This document shows positions 8,677 through 15,403 of a stretch of 64,000 bases of DNA, piece by piece; the first letter of the stretch is position 1; the number at the start of each line of letters is the position of its first letter. The position numbers and the translations under genes were made by a program. The stretch is from assembly GCA_964574335.1 (NCBI GenBank), contig CAZNNH010000001.1:1-64000 (forward strand), given 5' to 3'. The DNA comes from CAZNNH01 sp964574335. Its GTDB lineage: Bacteria; Acidobacteriota; Vicinamibacteria; Fen-336. The notes beneath the pieces were generated by a model. The model was not told the origin of the DNA. It was given only the letters and a program-made list of their open reading frames with translations, and made no database searches.

Positions 8677-8892
8677 CCCGAGGCCGGCCACCAGCACCAG
8701 CCGGGGAGGGCGCTTCGGCCGCAAGCGGAGCAGGAGCGCCAGCACCGCCGCCGCCGACCCCAGCCTGAGGACGGTCAGCCCCGGCGCCGAGAGGCCGAGG
8801 AGGGCCACCTTGCCGGCGATCGGGACGCACCCCCAGAGGAAGGCGGTGGCCCCCACCAGTGCGGTTCCCCGGATCCGGCTGACCTCGTGCAC
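8008..8892 (-). CDS. EamA/DMT-family transporter
   Basis: Ten-helix drug/metabolite transporter superfamily protein (294 aa) made of two EamA repeats (about 10-135 and 150-285). The first repeat begins GTALVGATAFLWGCVPIAGK and ends with GERPTRREYLGAALALLGV; the second repeats the pattern (GEALRHIPATTAAVITTTAP). These inner-membrane proteins export amino acids, nucleosides or other small metabolites; the substrate is not predictable. Start is GTG 8892. The gene converges with the BufC-like gene and its 3' half lies antisense to that gene's run-on frame. Confidence 0.9.
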   Translation of the reverse strand: MHEVSRIRGTALVGATAFLWGCVPIAGKVALLGLSAPGLTVLRLGSAAAVLALLLRLRPKRPPRLVLVAGLGLGTNHVLYMWGLERAGAGTAQVLIQTALLFLIAIGVLVLGERPTRREYLGAALALLGVGVVSWQETAVAPEGLAGVFLVLASAAAWAVYAAAHRRLGRDHASGGTTLWTFLLAALVVAPLVPFAPAREPGPAPLTAAAFLCLVTLVSYWSFGEALRHIPATTAAVITTTAPVFTLAILAVTNRIDQGYVPLEPLTFAKLAGSALVVGGVVLAVAAGPGTAAR

Positions 8893-8937
8893 CTGACGAT
8901 TCCCTCGGACGGCGCGGACGTGGGCGTTCTGACCGCG

Positions 8938-9270
8938 CTAGAAGAAGGCCCGCCAGGCGACGCTGGCGAGTGCGATCACGTAGAGGGTGCCGCAGATCGC
9001 GGGCACGCGATCGGCAAACCACGGCGGCAGGAAGATATCCACCACCTTCCCGTCGGCGGCCCCTTCTCGTTCCGCCAGGAGCGTCAGCGGGCAGCGCCAG
9101 CCGTTAGCCGAGAACACCAGGCTCTCGGCCATCAGCAGGCCGATGGCGATCCACGTCCAGACGGTGACCCGGTCCGCCAGGCCGCAGAACAGGGCGTAGA
9201 CGACGCAGGCGCTGAGCACCCAAAAGATGACCGAGTGCACCAGCTTGATCTGGAAGATGGAGAGCCTCAC
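8938..9270 (-). CDS. Small integral membrane protein of unknown function
   Basis: A 110-aa protein with three predicted membrane segments (about 10-30, 35-55, 88-108). A short loop carries NGWRCPLTLLAEREGAADG, a pattern I recognise from small unnamed membrane proteins with a conserved C-P-L-T motif. Function is unknown. It lies 45 bp upstream of the EamA gene and 53 bp after the secreted-protein gene, all on the minus strand, so the three could be co-transcribed. Confidence 0.7.
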   Translation of the reverse strand: MRLSIFQIKLVHSVIFWVLSACVVYALFCGLADRVTVWTWIAIGLLMAESLVFSANGWRCPLTLLAEREGAADGKVVDIFLPPWFADRVPAICGTLYVIALASVAWRAFF

Positions 9271-9323
9271 GGGTCCGCCCCCATGGAGTCACGTCGCCGG
9301 GCGCACGTCGATCCCGCTGTGGG

Positions 9324-10049
9324 CTACTTCCCGCCCGCCTTGCACTCCTTCTCGCTGGCGGGGAAGCGGCTCTCGGCCTTCCCCGAGGCCCCCTTGGTCT
9401 TCCATTGGTACACGGTGCAGCCGCCGGCGCTGATGTCCAGGGTGGCCTCGGAGTCCGCCGCGGCCCCCTCCTTCCTGTTGTACTCGATGACGATGTCGTT
9501 CTGTCCCTCCTGGACGGTCACCCCCTGGCCGCCGGCGGTCCCGCCCCGGATCCCGGTGTTCTGGCCGTTGATCAGCACCTTCAGGCGGTGATCCGGCGCC
9601 ATGAAGTTGAGGGTCGCGGTGAAGCCGCCGGTCATCTCCGGCGGCGGTGTGGAGAGATTCATGTCGCTCCACTTCCACGCCCCCTCTTCCTGCACCATCT
9701 CGACGTAGGCCTTCATCGGGGGCTGCCCGGCCTGGAAGTGGTTGTCGGTCTCCAGGAACACCTTGTCGCCGACCTTCTTCTCGCGCACGATCTCGATCTG
9801 TGGGGCGACCATCAGGTCCTGGAGGTAGCTCTGGGCCATGCCGCCGGACAGCATCTGGTGGGCGAAGCCCGTGGTGAGCTGGCGAAGCGTCTCGACGTCC
9901 TTGGCGGCCGCGGCCTGGCAGTATCGCGCGTAGGCCTTGGCGGGCGCCGACTGAGCGCCCTTGACCTGGACCGTGCCCGCTGAGCTTGGGCCTGGTGCGG
10001 CGACGGCCGCCACGCAGAAGACGGAGAGGAGTCTCCAATCTGGCTTCAT
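9324..10049 (-). CDS. Secreted protein of unknown function
   Basis: About 241 aa with a Sec signal peptide (residues 1-24, ending PGPSSAGT). It is followed by an NTF2/SnoaL-like segment (AKAYARYCQAAAAKDVETLRQLTTGF), then a lysine- and glycine-rich C-terminal part with two cysteines. The start is ATG 10049, with GGAGG five bases upstream; an in-frame GTG at 10055 is less likely. Exported to the periplasm or outside. No enzymatic motif is visible. Confidence 0.75.
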   Translation of the reverse strand: MKPDWRLLSVFCVAAVAAPGPSSAGTVQVKGAQSAPAKAYARYCQAAAAKDVETLRQLTTGFAHQMLSGGMAQSYLQDLMVAPQIEIVREKKVGDKVFLETDNHFQAGQPPMKAYVEMVQEEGAWKWSDMNLSTPPPEMTGGFTATLNFMAPDHRLKVLINGQNTGIRGGTAGGQGVTVQEGQNDIVIEYNRKEGAAADSEATLDISAGGCTVYQWKTKGASGKAESRFPASEKECKAGGK

Positions 10050-10142
10050 CGTCACCTCCGCATGAGCTGAGTTGGGCGAAGCCTATCACTCTCCGGCCGC
10101 AGGGGCGCGGGCGCGGCGGTGGTATCCTGCCAGTGAGGTGCG

Positions 10143-10592
10143 ATGATGTCCGACAAGCCGGACGGCAAGCGGGTGGCTCTGGTCTGCTCGAGCTTCACCA
10201 TGCAGAGCGCTTTCGGGCTGCTGATCCTGGCGCTCAACTCGGCCCGGCTCGGCTACGAGACGCTGATCTACTTCACCTTCGAAGGGCTCCACATGATCCG
10301 GCCCGGCAAGCTCCGGGACCTGCGCTACTACCCGACCGGCGTGAATCTCTCGGAGAGCCGGCTGGAGGCCTACTCGGAGGAGCTTCGCGAGCGAATGGAG
10401 CGCAAGGACATCCCGTACTGCGAGGACATGCTCGAGATGGCCCAGCTCGAGGGGGTTCGCCTGCTGGCCTGCAAGACCAGCGTCGACCTGTTCGACCTCC
10501 AGCAGAGCGATTTCATGGAGGGCGTCGAGATCATGCTCGCCGCCGACTTCATGCGCCAGGCGGTGGGGTCCGACCTGCACATGGTGTTCTGA
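10143..10592 (+). CDS. DsrE/DsrF-like family protein
   Basis: Cytoplasmic protein of 149 aa with the DsrE-like alpha/beta fold: KRVALVCSSFTMQSAFGLLI at the N-terminus, the FTFEGLHMI segment, and a conserved cysteine in LLACKTSVDLF (about 115-125). The family is linked to sulfur relay and persulfide handling, or is of unknown role when it stands alone as here. The start is one of two consecutive ATGs; GAGG lies just upstream. It is divergently transcribed from the secreted protein gene. Confidence 0.75.
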   Translation: MMSDKPDGKRVALVCSSFTMQSAFGLLILALNSARLGYETLIYFTFEGLHMIRPGKLRDLRYYPTGVNLSESRLEAYSEELRERMERKDIPYCEDMLEMAQLEGVRLLACKTSVDLFDLQQSDFMEGVEIMLAADFMRQAVGSDLHMVF

Positions 10593-10643
10593 GCCCGAGC
10601 CACCGGCGCGACCGCCGGCGAGTGGGGGACACAAACGGTGCCC

Positions 10644-10748
10644 CGTCATCCTGAGTGCTCCTTCGAAGCTCTACCCCGGAAGGATCCGCGCTCCGGCCGA
10701 GCCCCAGATCCTTCGGGCGACGGCCGGACGGGCGCCCTCAGGATGACG
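10644..10748. repeat. Palindrome-bounded intergenic repeat element (about 105 bp)
   Basis: CGTCATCCTGAG at 10644-10655 is an exact inverted copy of CTCAGGATGACG at 10737-10748. The interior contains CGGAAGGATCC and AGATCCTTCGGGCGA, also inversely related. Elements of this 'GTCATCCTGAG...CTCAGGATGAC' form are scattered intergenically in many bacterial genomes. No ORF is supported here. Together with the direct repeats at 10853 it fills the 363-bp gap after the DsrE-like gene. Confidence 0.65.
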
Positions 10749-10852
10749 CCGTGGTCTGTCTCTCGGGAGCCCGGGGCGTCCCCGAGTCGTACCGCGGAGC
10801 GGAGACGAGGGCCTGATAGAACAGGCTGAGCGCGCGGGTCCGCACCCGTCTC

Positions 10853-10922
10853 CAAGTGTCCGATCTCGTCACCTGTGGTCCTCTACGGTGACCCAAGTGT
10901 CCGATTTCGTCTCCTGCTGTCC
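10853..10922. repeat. Two 29-bp imperfect direct repeats
   Basis: Copies at 10853-10881 and 10894-10922 both begin CAAGTGTCCGAT, continue TCGTC, and end TGTCC or GGTCC, with about four mismatches between them. Spacing is 41 bp from start to start. They look like paired protein-binding sites or the end of a lost insertion sequence, but no transposase is visible next to them. Confidence 0.5.
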
Positions 10923-10955
10923 GTCGGTACGAGGAGAGTCGGGCGGGTGGAGCGG

Positions 10956-11852
10956 CTACAGACCGTACACCTGCCGCGGGGCGAGCAGGTGCGGGAACCG
11001 GTCGAGCAGGGCACGCCGGACCAGGAAGCAGTAGTGGCACTCGTCGACGAAGTCGCCCTCCTGCTCCACACCGTGAGCACGGGCGAGCGCCCTGGGACCT
11101 CCCTGGCTCAGCGGGCCACAAATGGGGTGCGATGCTGCGTCGTACTCGGCGACCAATTTGGAGAGCGGGGTCTGCCACAGGTTGCCGATGCTGACCCCCT
11201 GGCAGACCTGGACGTGGCCGAAGCAGTCGACGTGGACCCGTCGCGGGTTCACCAGCTCCTCGTGGCGGCACTCGACGAAGGTCTCCGGACTCCTCCTGGG
11301 CAGGCCTTCGGTCAGCTTCTCGACGGCGCGTCCCTTGAACAGGGCACCGCCCCGGATCACCGGCTCTCCCTTGTCGTCCGCGGCAGCTGCGGCCTCGGGC
11401 CTCTCGATGCAGATCGAGGCGGCCGGAATACCCAGCTTCGAAGCGGCCTGGACGGCCCGCTGGGCGGGCGCTATCGCCTCCTCGACGTCACCGTGATGGA
11501 ACGGGTCGTCGGAGAGGCTCAGGTCGTCGATCCCGGCGTTGCGGACCGGCTCCAGCCACACCTGGGCGTCCTCGACCGCCGTGGCCCAGTAACAGTTGCT
11601 GACGACGCCGGTCTCGAAGCCGGACGAGCGGGCGAGCCTCAGGCCCTCGACCAGGATCGGGTGGTACAGGAACGGCTCGCCGCCCTCGAAATAGATGGAC
11701 CGTACCGTCCCCAGCCTCTTCGCCTCGCCGAGGACCTCTCGGATCTGCGCCAGCGTGAAGGTGCCCTCGGCCCGTGGGCTGCAGTAGAGGAAGCAGTGGT
11801 CACACTCGGAGGTGCACGTGTAGGTGAGCAGGAAGTGAACGCCGGTCAGCAT
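10956..11852 (-). CDS. Radical SAM protein
   Basis: A 298-aa radical SAM protein with the cluster motif CTSECDHC near residues 13-20 and the EGGEPFLYHP (GGE) motif for SAM binding. The C-terminal part has several cysteines (CRHEE, VDCFGHVQVCQG, ECHYC) that could hold an auxiliary cluster, as in SPASM-like enzymes. That suggests modification of a peptide or protein, but no precursor peptide is visible near it. It is transcribed leftward; the deacetylase gene ends 26 bp upstream of its start. Substrate unknown. Confidence 0.8.
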   Translation of the reverse strand: MLTGVHFLLTYTCTSECDHCFLYCSPRAEGTFTLAQIREVLGEAKRLGTVRSIYFEGGEPFLYHPILVEGLRLARSSGFETGVVSNCYWATAVEDAQVWLEPVRNAGIDDLSLSDDPFHHGDVEEAIAPAQRAVQAASKLGIPAASICIERPEAAAAADDKGEPVIRGGALFKGRAVEKLTEGLPRRSPETFVECRHEELVNPRRVHVDCFGHVQVCQGVSIGNLWQTPLSKLVAEYDAASHPICGPLSQGGPRALARAHGVEQEGDFVDECHYCFLVRRALLDRFPHLLAPRQVYGL

Positions 11853-11877
11853 CGCGGCCTCATCGATCCGGTCGCCG

Positions 11878-12492
11878 TCAGTCCGTCAGTCGCCGCCCTC
11901 CCCCACTGTCCAGCAGCTCGCCGACCGGTACGAACCGCAGGCCCTTTCGCTCGCCGGCCGCTAGTATGCCATCCAGCGCCGCCAGCGTCCGCGAAGGGTC
12001 GGCAATGCCGTCGTGGAGGATGATGATGGTCCCTGGAGACAGGTTCTTGGCCACCAGCCACCGAATGTACTTGGTGGGAGTACGGTTCCCGTCGAAGGGA
12101 TAGGCCGAGCCCAGCACGCAGCGGTATCCGTGCTTCCTGAGCAGCTCTCGCTGCGAACGCCGCATGAGGCCTCCAGGTGGGCGATACAGCTTGTAGGGTC
12201 CGGCAAGGCCCAAGATAGCGTCCGTGCGGAGAAGCCCCCTCTCGAAATCAGCGTCCGTCATACGGAGGTTGGATCGGAGCCCGTAGTGATGGTTCCCGAT
12301 CTCATGCCCGCTCGCCCGAATCCGTTCCACCAGCTCCGGGAACCGCGCCGCCCGATCGCCGATCAGGAAGAAGGTCGCCCGCGCCTCGTGGCGCTCGAGG
12401 ACCTCGAGGAAGGCCGGCGTGTGGTCGGGCGCGGGCCCGTCATCGAAGGTCAGCGCCACCATGGCGGTGGGTCTGTCGACCCGCCAGAACAA
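11878..12492 (-). CDS. Polysaccharide deacetylase (NodB-like), possibly 5'-truncated
   Basis: Carbohydrate esterase family 4 domain of 204 aa with the TFDDGP metal/catalytic motif near residues 15-20, the SGHEIGNHH metal-binding motif, RPPGG, and LHDG near the C-terminus. It should remove N-acetyl groups from a glycan such as peptidoglycan or an exopolysaccharide. An in-frame TGA lies just upstream, leaving TTG 12492 (or ATG at 12462) as the start with no clear ribosome site. There is no signal peptide, so an N-terminal export signal may have been lost. Confidence 0.8.
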   Translation of the reverse strand: MFWRVDRPTAMVALTFDDGPAPDHTPAFLEVLERHEARATFFLIGDRAARFPELVERIRASGHEIGNHHYGLRSNLRMTDADFERGLLRTDAILGLAGPYKLYRPPGGLMRRSQRELLRKHGYRCVLGSAYPFDGNRTPTKYIRWLVAKNLSPGTIIILHDGIADPSRTLAALDGILAAGERKGLRFVPVGELLDSGGGRRLTD

Positions 12493-12518
12493 TGAAGATC
12501 ATGATGCTTCTCGCAGGC

Positions 12519-13070
12519 TCACTCCCCTGGCAGCGCCTCTTCGAGCCGGCTTCGGAGAGCCGCGAGCTCGTGTAGGCACTTCTCCTTCTCGACCCGCAGC
12601 GAAGGCTCCCGCAGACCGCTCACGGCATTCATCCGACGATCGACAAGGCCCAGGATCACGGCCCGCGGCCGCTGGTCCTCTACCTGCCCGGAGCCGTACA
12701 TCCCACAAGCTACCTTGACTCCGAAGGCGCCAGCGCGCACCAGGCCAAGCACCCCGTCCGGGTTTCGCGGCAGCGCGTCCTGGAGGGCGGTGGAAAGGAC
12801 TTCGGAAGCCGCACCGTCAGACGCCGGGCGCAGCTCGCCCGCTACCGTCAGCCACTCCACGTCTCCTGAAGCAATGCCGTCCGCCAGTGCCGACTCGGCC
12901 TCGACGTCACTGAACAGAGCCTGTAGGGCCCCTCGGCGGCCCTCGACCTCGATCAGACGGCGCACGCCCCCGGCCGTGGCCGGCGGCTCAGCCGCCAGCC
13001 CCCCAACGCAAAGGAGCCACGGGAAGAGCGTCCATCGCGATCGCTTCCACCTTCTGGTTGCCGCCTTCAC
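12519..13070 (-). CDS. Secreted protein of unknown function, paralog of the 60.4-kb cassette gene
   Basis: A 183-aa protein with an N-terminal signal (MKAATRRWKRSRWTLFPWLL). Its body is clearly related to the 195-aa protein at 60392-60979: both have QLFSD/ALFSD-EAE-AL-A-GIA-G, then LQDALPRNP-GVLGLVR (SVQEALPRNPTGVLGLVR), then VILGLVDRR, and a final helix with LRSRLEEALP / LRARLEATLP. The family is not known to me. The conserved PRNPxGVLGLVR block may be the functional core. Ten bases separate it from the next gene upstream. Confidence 0.7.
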   Translation of the reverse strand: MKAATRRWKRSRWTLFPWLLCVGGLAAEPPATAGGVRRLIEVEGRRGALQALFSDVEAESALADGIASGDVEWLTVAGELRPASDGAASEVLSTALQDALPRNPDGVLGLVRAGAFGVKVACGMYGSGQVEDQRPRAVILGLVDRRMNAVSGLREPSLRVEKEKCLHELAALRSRLEEALPGE

Positions 13071-13079
13071 GGATGCCCC

Positions 13080-13379
13080 TCAGGGAGTGGCGGGCTCGTC
13101 TGGTTGGGGCGCCGGCGCCGCCAAGGGTGGCGGCTTGCCAACTCCGGCCTGCCGAAGAGCGGCACGCCAAGCCGCTTCGTCGAGTCCCTCGTGGGCCCGA
13201 CCGCTCCCGGTGTCGAGAAGGGAGTAGCCCACCGGCCAGGAGGCCGTGTCGGGAACGCCCCTCGCGTGCATCCTGGCGAGCAGGTAGCCAACCGGCAGGG
13301 GCACCTCGTAATCCCCCGTGCGCATCGGGACACAGGCCAGAGGCAGCGCCATGGCACCGAGTGCCAGTACTCCCAGCAT
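13080..13379 (-). CDS. Small predicted lipoprotein
   Basis: A 99-aa protein starting MLGVLALGAMALPLAC, a short hydrophobic segment ending in a plausible lipobox (LPLAC, C16). The mature part has EVPLPVGYLLARM and DEAAWRAALRQAG. No family recognised. It sits 9 bp upstream of the 12519-13070 gene and is probably translated from the same mRNA. Confidence 0.55.
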   Translation of the reverse strand: MLGVLALGAMALPLACVPMRTGDYEVPLPVGYLLARMHARGVPDTASWPVGYSLLDTGSGRAHEGLDEAAWRAALRQAGVGKPPPLAAPAPQPDEPATP

Positions 13380-13502
13380 TGTCCCAGCTGGCCCAACGGA
13401 CGCTGTTGCTCACGTGAGGGCGCGGCTCGTTCCCGTGCGGAGACTGTCTGCGGCGTGGCCTGTGTGGACGGCACCCGGCCACCTACTCCTGCGGACATCA
13501 CG

Positions 13503-13949
13503 TCAGCTCACCGCGACCGTGAAGACCGCAATCACTGTGTCCCCTCGGATGAGCGCGTAGCCCTCGCTCCCGGCGAGGTTTCTCCAGAAGCGCTGCCCAC
13601 TACGATAGTGGACCATCACCTCTCCCTCACGGACCTGCTCCCGGAAGCTCAGCCACTCCCCATGGGCGAATCCGAAGGGCACTTTCGGGAAGCCCTCGCA
13701 CCCCTCGACGGCAGCGAGGCCGCGTGCTTCGATTCCGGAAAGGCTCTCTTGGGCTTCCACGACAGCGTCCGGCCCGTCCATTCCGTGGACACTGCCTGAG
13801 AGGATAGAGAGAAGCTGACGCTCGTCTCCTGAGGACGTGAGTCTTGGCTCACTTCGACGATCCACGTCGTCCCCGTGCCCGCACGCAAGTAGCCCGACCA
13901 GGGCCAGGACGTTGAGGCTGCGCTGCTTGCCTCCGCCCGCCGCCCTCAT
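13503..13949 (-). CDS. Small predicted lipoprotein of unknown function
   Basis: About 148 aa, starting at ATG 13949 with a signal ending in the lipobox LVGLLAC (RSLNVLALVGLLACG). The mature part includes GFAHGEWLSFREQVREGEVM and VHYRSGQRFWRNLAGSEGYA, and ends in a hydrophobic strand (VIAVFTVAVS). No family recognised. The start overlaps the stop of the flavodoxin-like gene (ATGA), so the two are coupled. The 120-bp gap after it contains GCCCAAC at 13391, which matches a simple integron core site but is isolated. Confidence 0.6.
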   Translation of the reverse strand: MRAAGGGKQRSLNVLALVGLLACGHGDDVDRRSEPRLTSSGDERQLLSILSGSVHGMDGPDAVVEAQESLSGIEARGLAAVEGCEGFPKVPFGFAHGEWLSFREQVREGEVMVHYRSGQRFWRNLAGSEGYALIRGDTVIAVFTVAVS

Positions 13950-14467
13950 GCCTGGTCCCGACCCGCCAGTAGTGGGGCGAGGCTCCTGGCCCACCCTCGA
14001 ATCTCACGCCAATTTCGACGGTCGATGGGCGGCACCGCCCACGCCAGGATCTTCGGAATGAGCAACGCCGCGCCCCGCCTGTCGAACCGCCCCGCGAAGA
14101 AGCCTTTCGCCACAGGTCGGACGAAGCCACGAACATCGTCCAAGTAGGCGTCGCGGGCCGGTGGCGGTGGACTCGAGATGTGGACGCAGAATAGAGCCAC
14201 GGGAACACGGCCCAGGAGCTCCTGGCTGCTCTGGACGAAAGCCACAACCTCCGGCAGCAGGTGGCCCCGGTGAATCGCACTCCCCACGACGACAGCCCGG
14301 TAGGCTTCTATCCCCCGTACATCGCCCACGGGGAGGACATCGACGGTCGCCCCAGCCTCACGCAGGGTGGCTCCGATCACGTCGGCTATCTCCGCGGTGG
14401 AGCCAAACCGCGTCCCGTAGGCCATGAGGATAGGGGACCTTCCAGCAATCCGTTTCGCCGGCCGCAT
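13946..14467 (-). CDS. Flavodoxin-domain protein
   Basis: A 173-aa flavodoxin-like protein. The FMN phosphate-binding loop is AYGTRFGSTAEIAD near residues 15-28, followed by VDVLPVGDVRGIEAYRAVVV and GSAIHRGHLLPEVVAFV. This is the pattern of menaquinone-dependent protoporphyrinogen oxidase (HemG)-like flavodoxins. It likely transfers electrons with FMN; the actual partner is unknown. Start chosen at ATG 14467 with AAAGG upstream, because residues upstream in the open frame are not flavodoxin-like. Confidence 0.75.
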   Translation of the reverse strand: MRPAKRIAGRSPILMAYGTRFGSTAEIADVIGATLREAGATVDVLPVGDVRGIEAYRAVVVGSAIHRGHLLPEVVAFVQSSQELLGRVPVALFCVHISSPPPPARDAYLDDVRGFVRPVAKGFFAGRFDRRGAALLIPKILAWAVPPIDRRNWREIRGWARSLAPLLAGRDQA

Positions 14468-14498
14468 CGTGCCTTTCGACAACCCCCTCTGGCCTGCC

Positions 14499-14717
14499 TC
14501 AGGAAGCGTCCAGGAGCGAGGCCTGCTCTGACTCGGGGATTGCGATAGGGACGTGCCAATCGGCGGGATATGGGCAGTCCTCACCGCTCTCGTCGAGAAT
14601 GCGAACATCACCCTCCGCTTCGGCACCGAGATCAGGGAGCAGAGCGTAGATCTTGTGGCGCCCCAGGGACGCCTCGTAGCCTTCGGTCTGAACGCAGTCG
14701 GCACACCCTTTCGTCAT
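14499..14717 (-). CDS. Small protein of unknown function with CxxC
   Basis: A 72-aa protein from ATG 14717 (GGAAAGC upstream). It begins MTKGCADCVQTEGYEASLGR and contains HKIYALLPDLGAEAEGDVRI, DESGED and YPADWHVPIAI. The CADC pair could bind metal. I recall similar uncharacterised proteins of the same size, but no function is known to me. An earlier ATG at 14741 is possible. Confidence 0.6.
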   Translation of the reverse strand: MTKGCADCVQTEGYEASLGRHKIYALLPDLGAEAEGDVRILDESGEDCPYPADWHVPIAIPESEQASLLDAS

Positions 14718-14771
14718 GCTTTCCGCCTCAGGCATGGCCACCTGCGAGGCGCTCCAGAACGAGACCAGCCC

Positions 14772-14900
14772 TCACTGGGTCTCCTCCCCGCGCACTTCAT
14801 CTGGTGCAGCCTCTTGTGCGATGGCCCTGCTGGCCCAATACCGATCTGCATTGCAGGCGTGGCACGACGCTCCGAATCCCGCGGTGTGCCAATCGAGCAC
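14772..14900 (-). CDS. Very small protein with CHAC motif (42 aa)
   Basis: A frame starting at GTG 14900 after AAGGAAG encodes VLDWHTAGFGASCHACNADR followed by YWASRAIAQEAAPDEVRGEE. The CHAC pair and aromatic content look like real protein rather than chance. It is too short to assign. It lies between two other small minus-strand genes and could be the 3' end of a decayed gene. Confidence 0.4.
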   Translation of the reverse strand: MLDWHTAGFGASCHACNADRYWASRAIAQEAAPDEVRGEETQ

Positions 14901-14919
14901 GAAGTGAGCTTCCTTCCTG

Positions 14920-15111
14920 TCAACGCAGGATCAGGTACTCGAATGCGGGCTCTTCTCCCTCGGCACCCTGGAACAGCCGGCTGGAATGGGGCCTGGCCGC
15001 ATGCCATCTGTTCTGCTCGTTGTAGAAACCCTCGACGATGCCGCGTGACTCCAGGAACCGGAGGACCTCGGCCGTGACGTCGCGACGTTGGCCAAGCTGA
15101 GCGTCATGCAA
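14920..15111 (-). CDS. Small protein or gene fragment (63 aa)
   Basis: The frame encodes MHDAQLGQRRDVTAEVLRFL, then ESRGIVEGFYNEQNRWHAAR and ends EEPAFEYLILR. The composition is protein-like. No ribosome site is obvious at ATG 15111 and no family is recognised. It is followed 19 bp later by the 42-aa frame. It may be a remnant of a longer gene. Confidence 0.35.
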   Translation of the reverse strand: MHDAQLGQRRDVTAEVLRFLESRGIVEGFYNEQNRWHAARPHSSRLFQGAEGEEPAFEYLILR

Positions 15112-15120
15112 AGAACCCTC

Positions 15121-15150
15121 GGCGCCGTCCCCGAGCCCCCGGACGGCGCC
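15121..15150. other. 10-bp perfect inverted repeat
   Basis: GGCGCCGTCC and GGACGGCGCC flank a 10-bp spacer rich in C. It is a strong hairpin, placed just upstream of the 63-aa minus-strand frame. It is not followed by a U-tract on either strand, so a terminator is only one possibility; a 5' leader structure is another. The rest of the 290-bp gap to 15403 shows nothing recognisable apart from the ribosome site of the next gene. Confidence 0.35.
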
Positions 15151-15403
15151 CCCGAAGGTAAGCCGCCGAGCGACCCCCGGTCAACAGGCCCGGCTTGCCG
15201 ACGAGACGGCACGTTTTTCGTTGACTTCCCGAACCCACGTGTGGATAGTCGGCCGACCGGTTCATCCCGAGTCGGCCGCACCACGGCGCCAACCCACCCC
15301 AGGTCTCTCGTCGGAGGCCCCGACTCATCGGGCGGGGTGACGTGGTGCGCACTTAGACTTTTCGCCGGGCCTCGGAAGGAGCCCCGGAGGAAGGAGTGAG
15401 GTC

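Noticed and set aside
10956..11852. RiPP-maturase cluster around the radical SAM gene
   Set aside because: No precursor peptide, transporter or leader-binding domain could be seen nearby.
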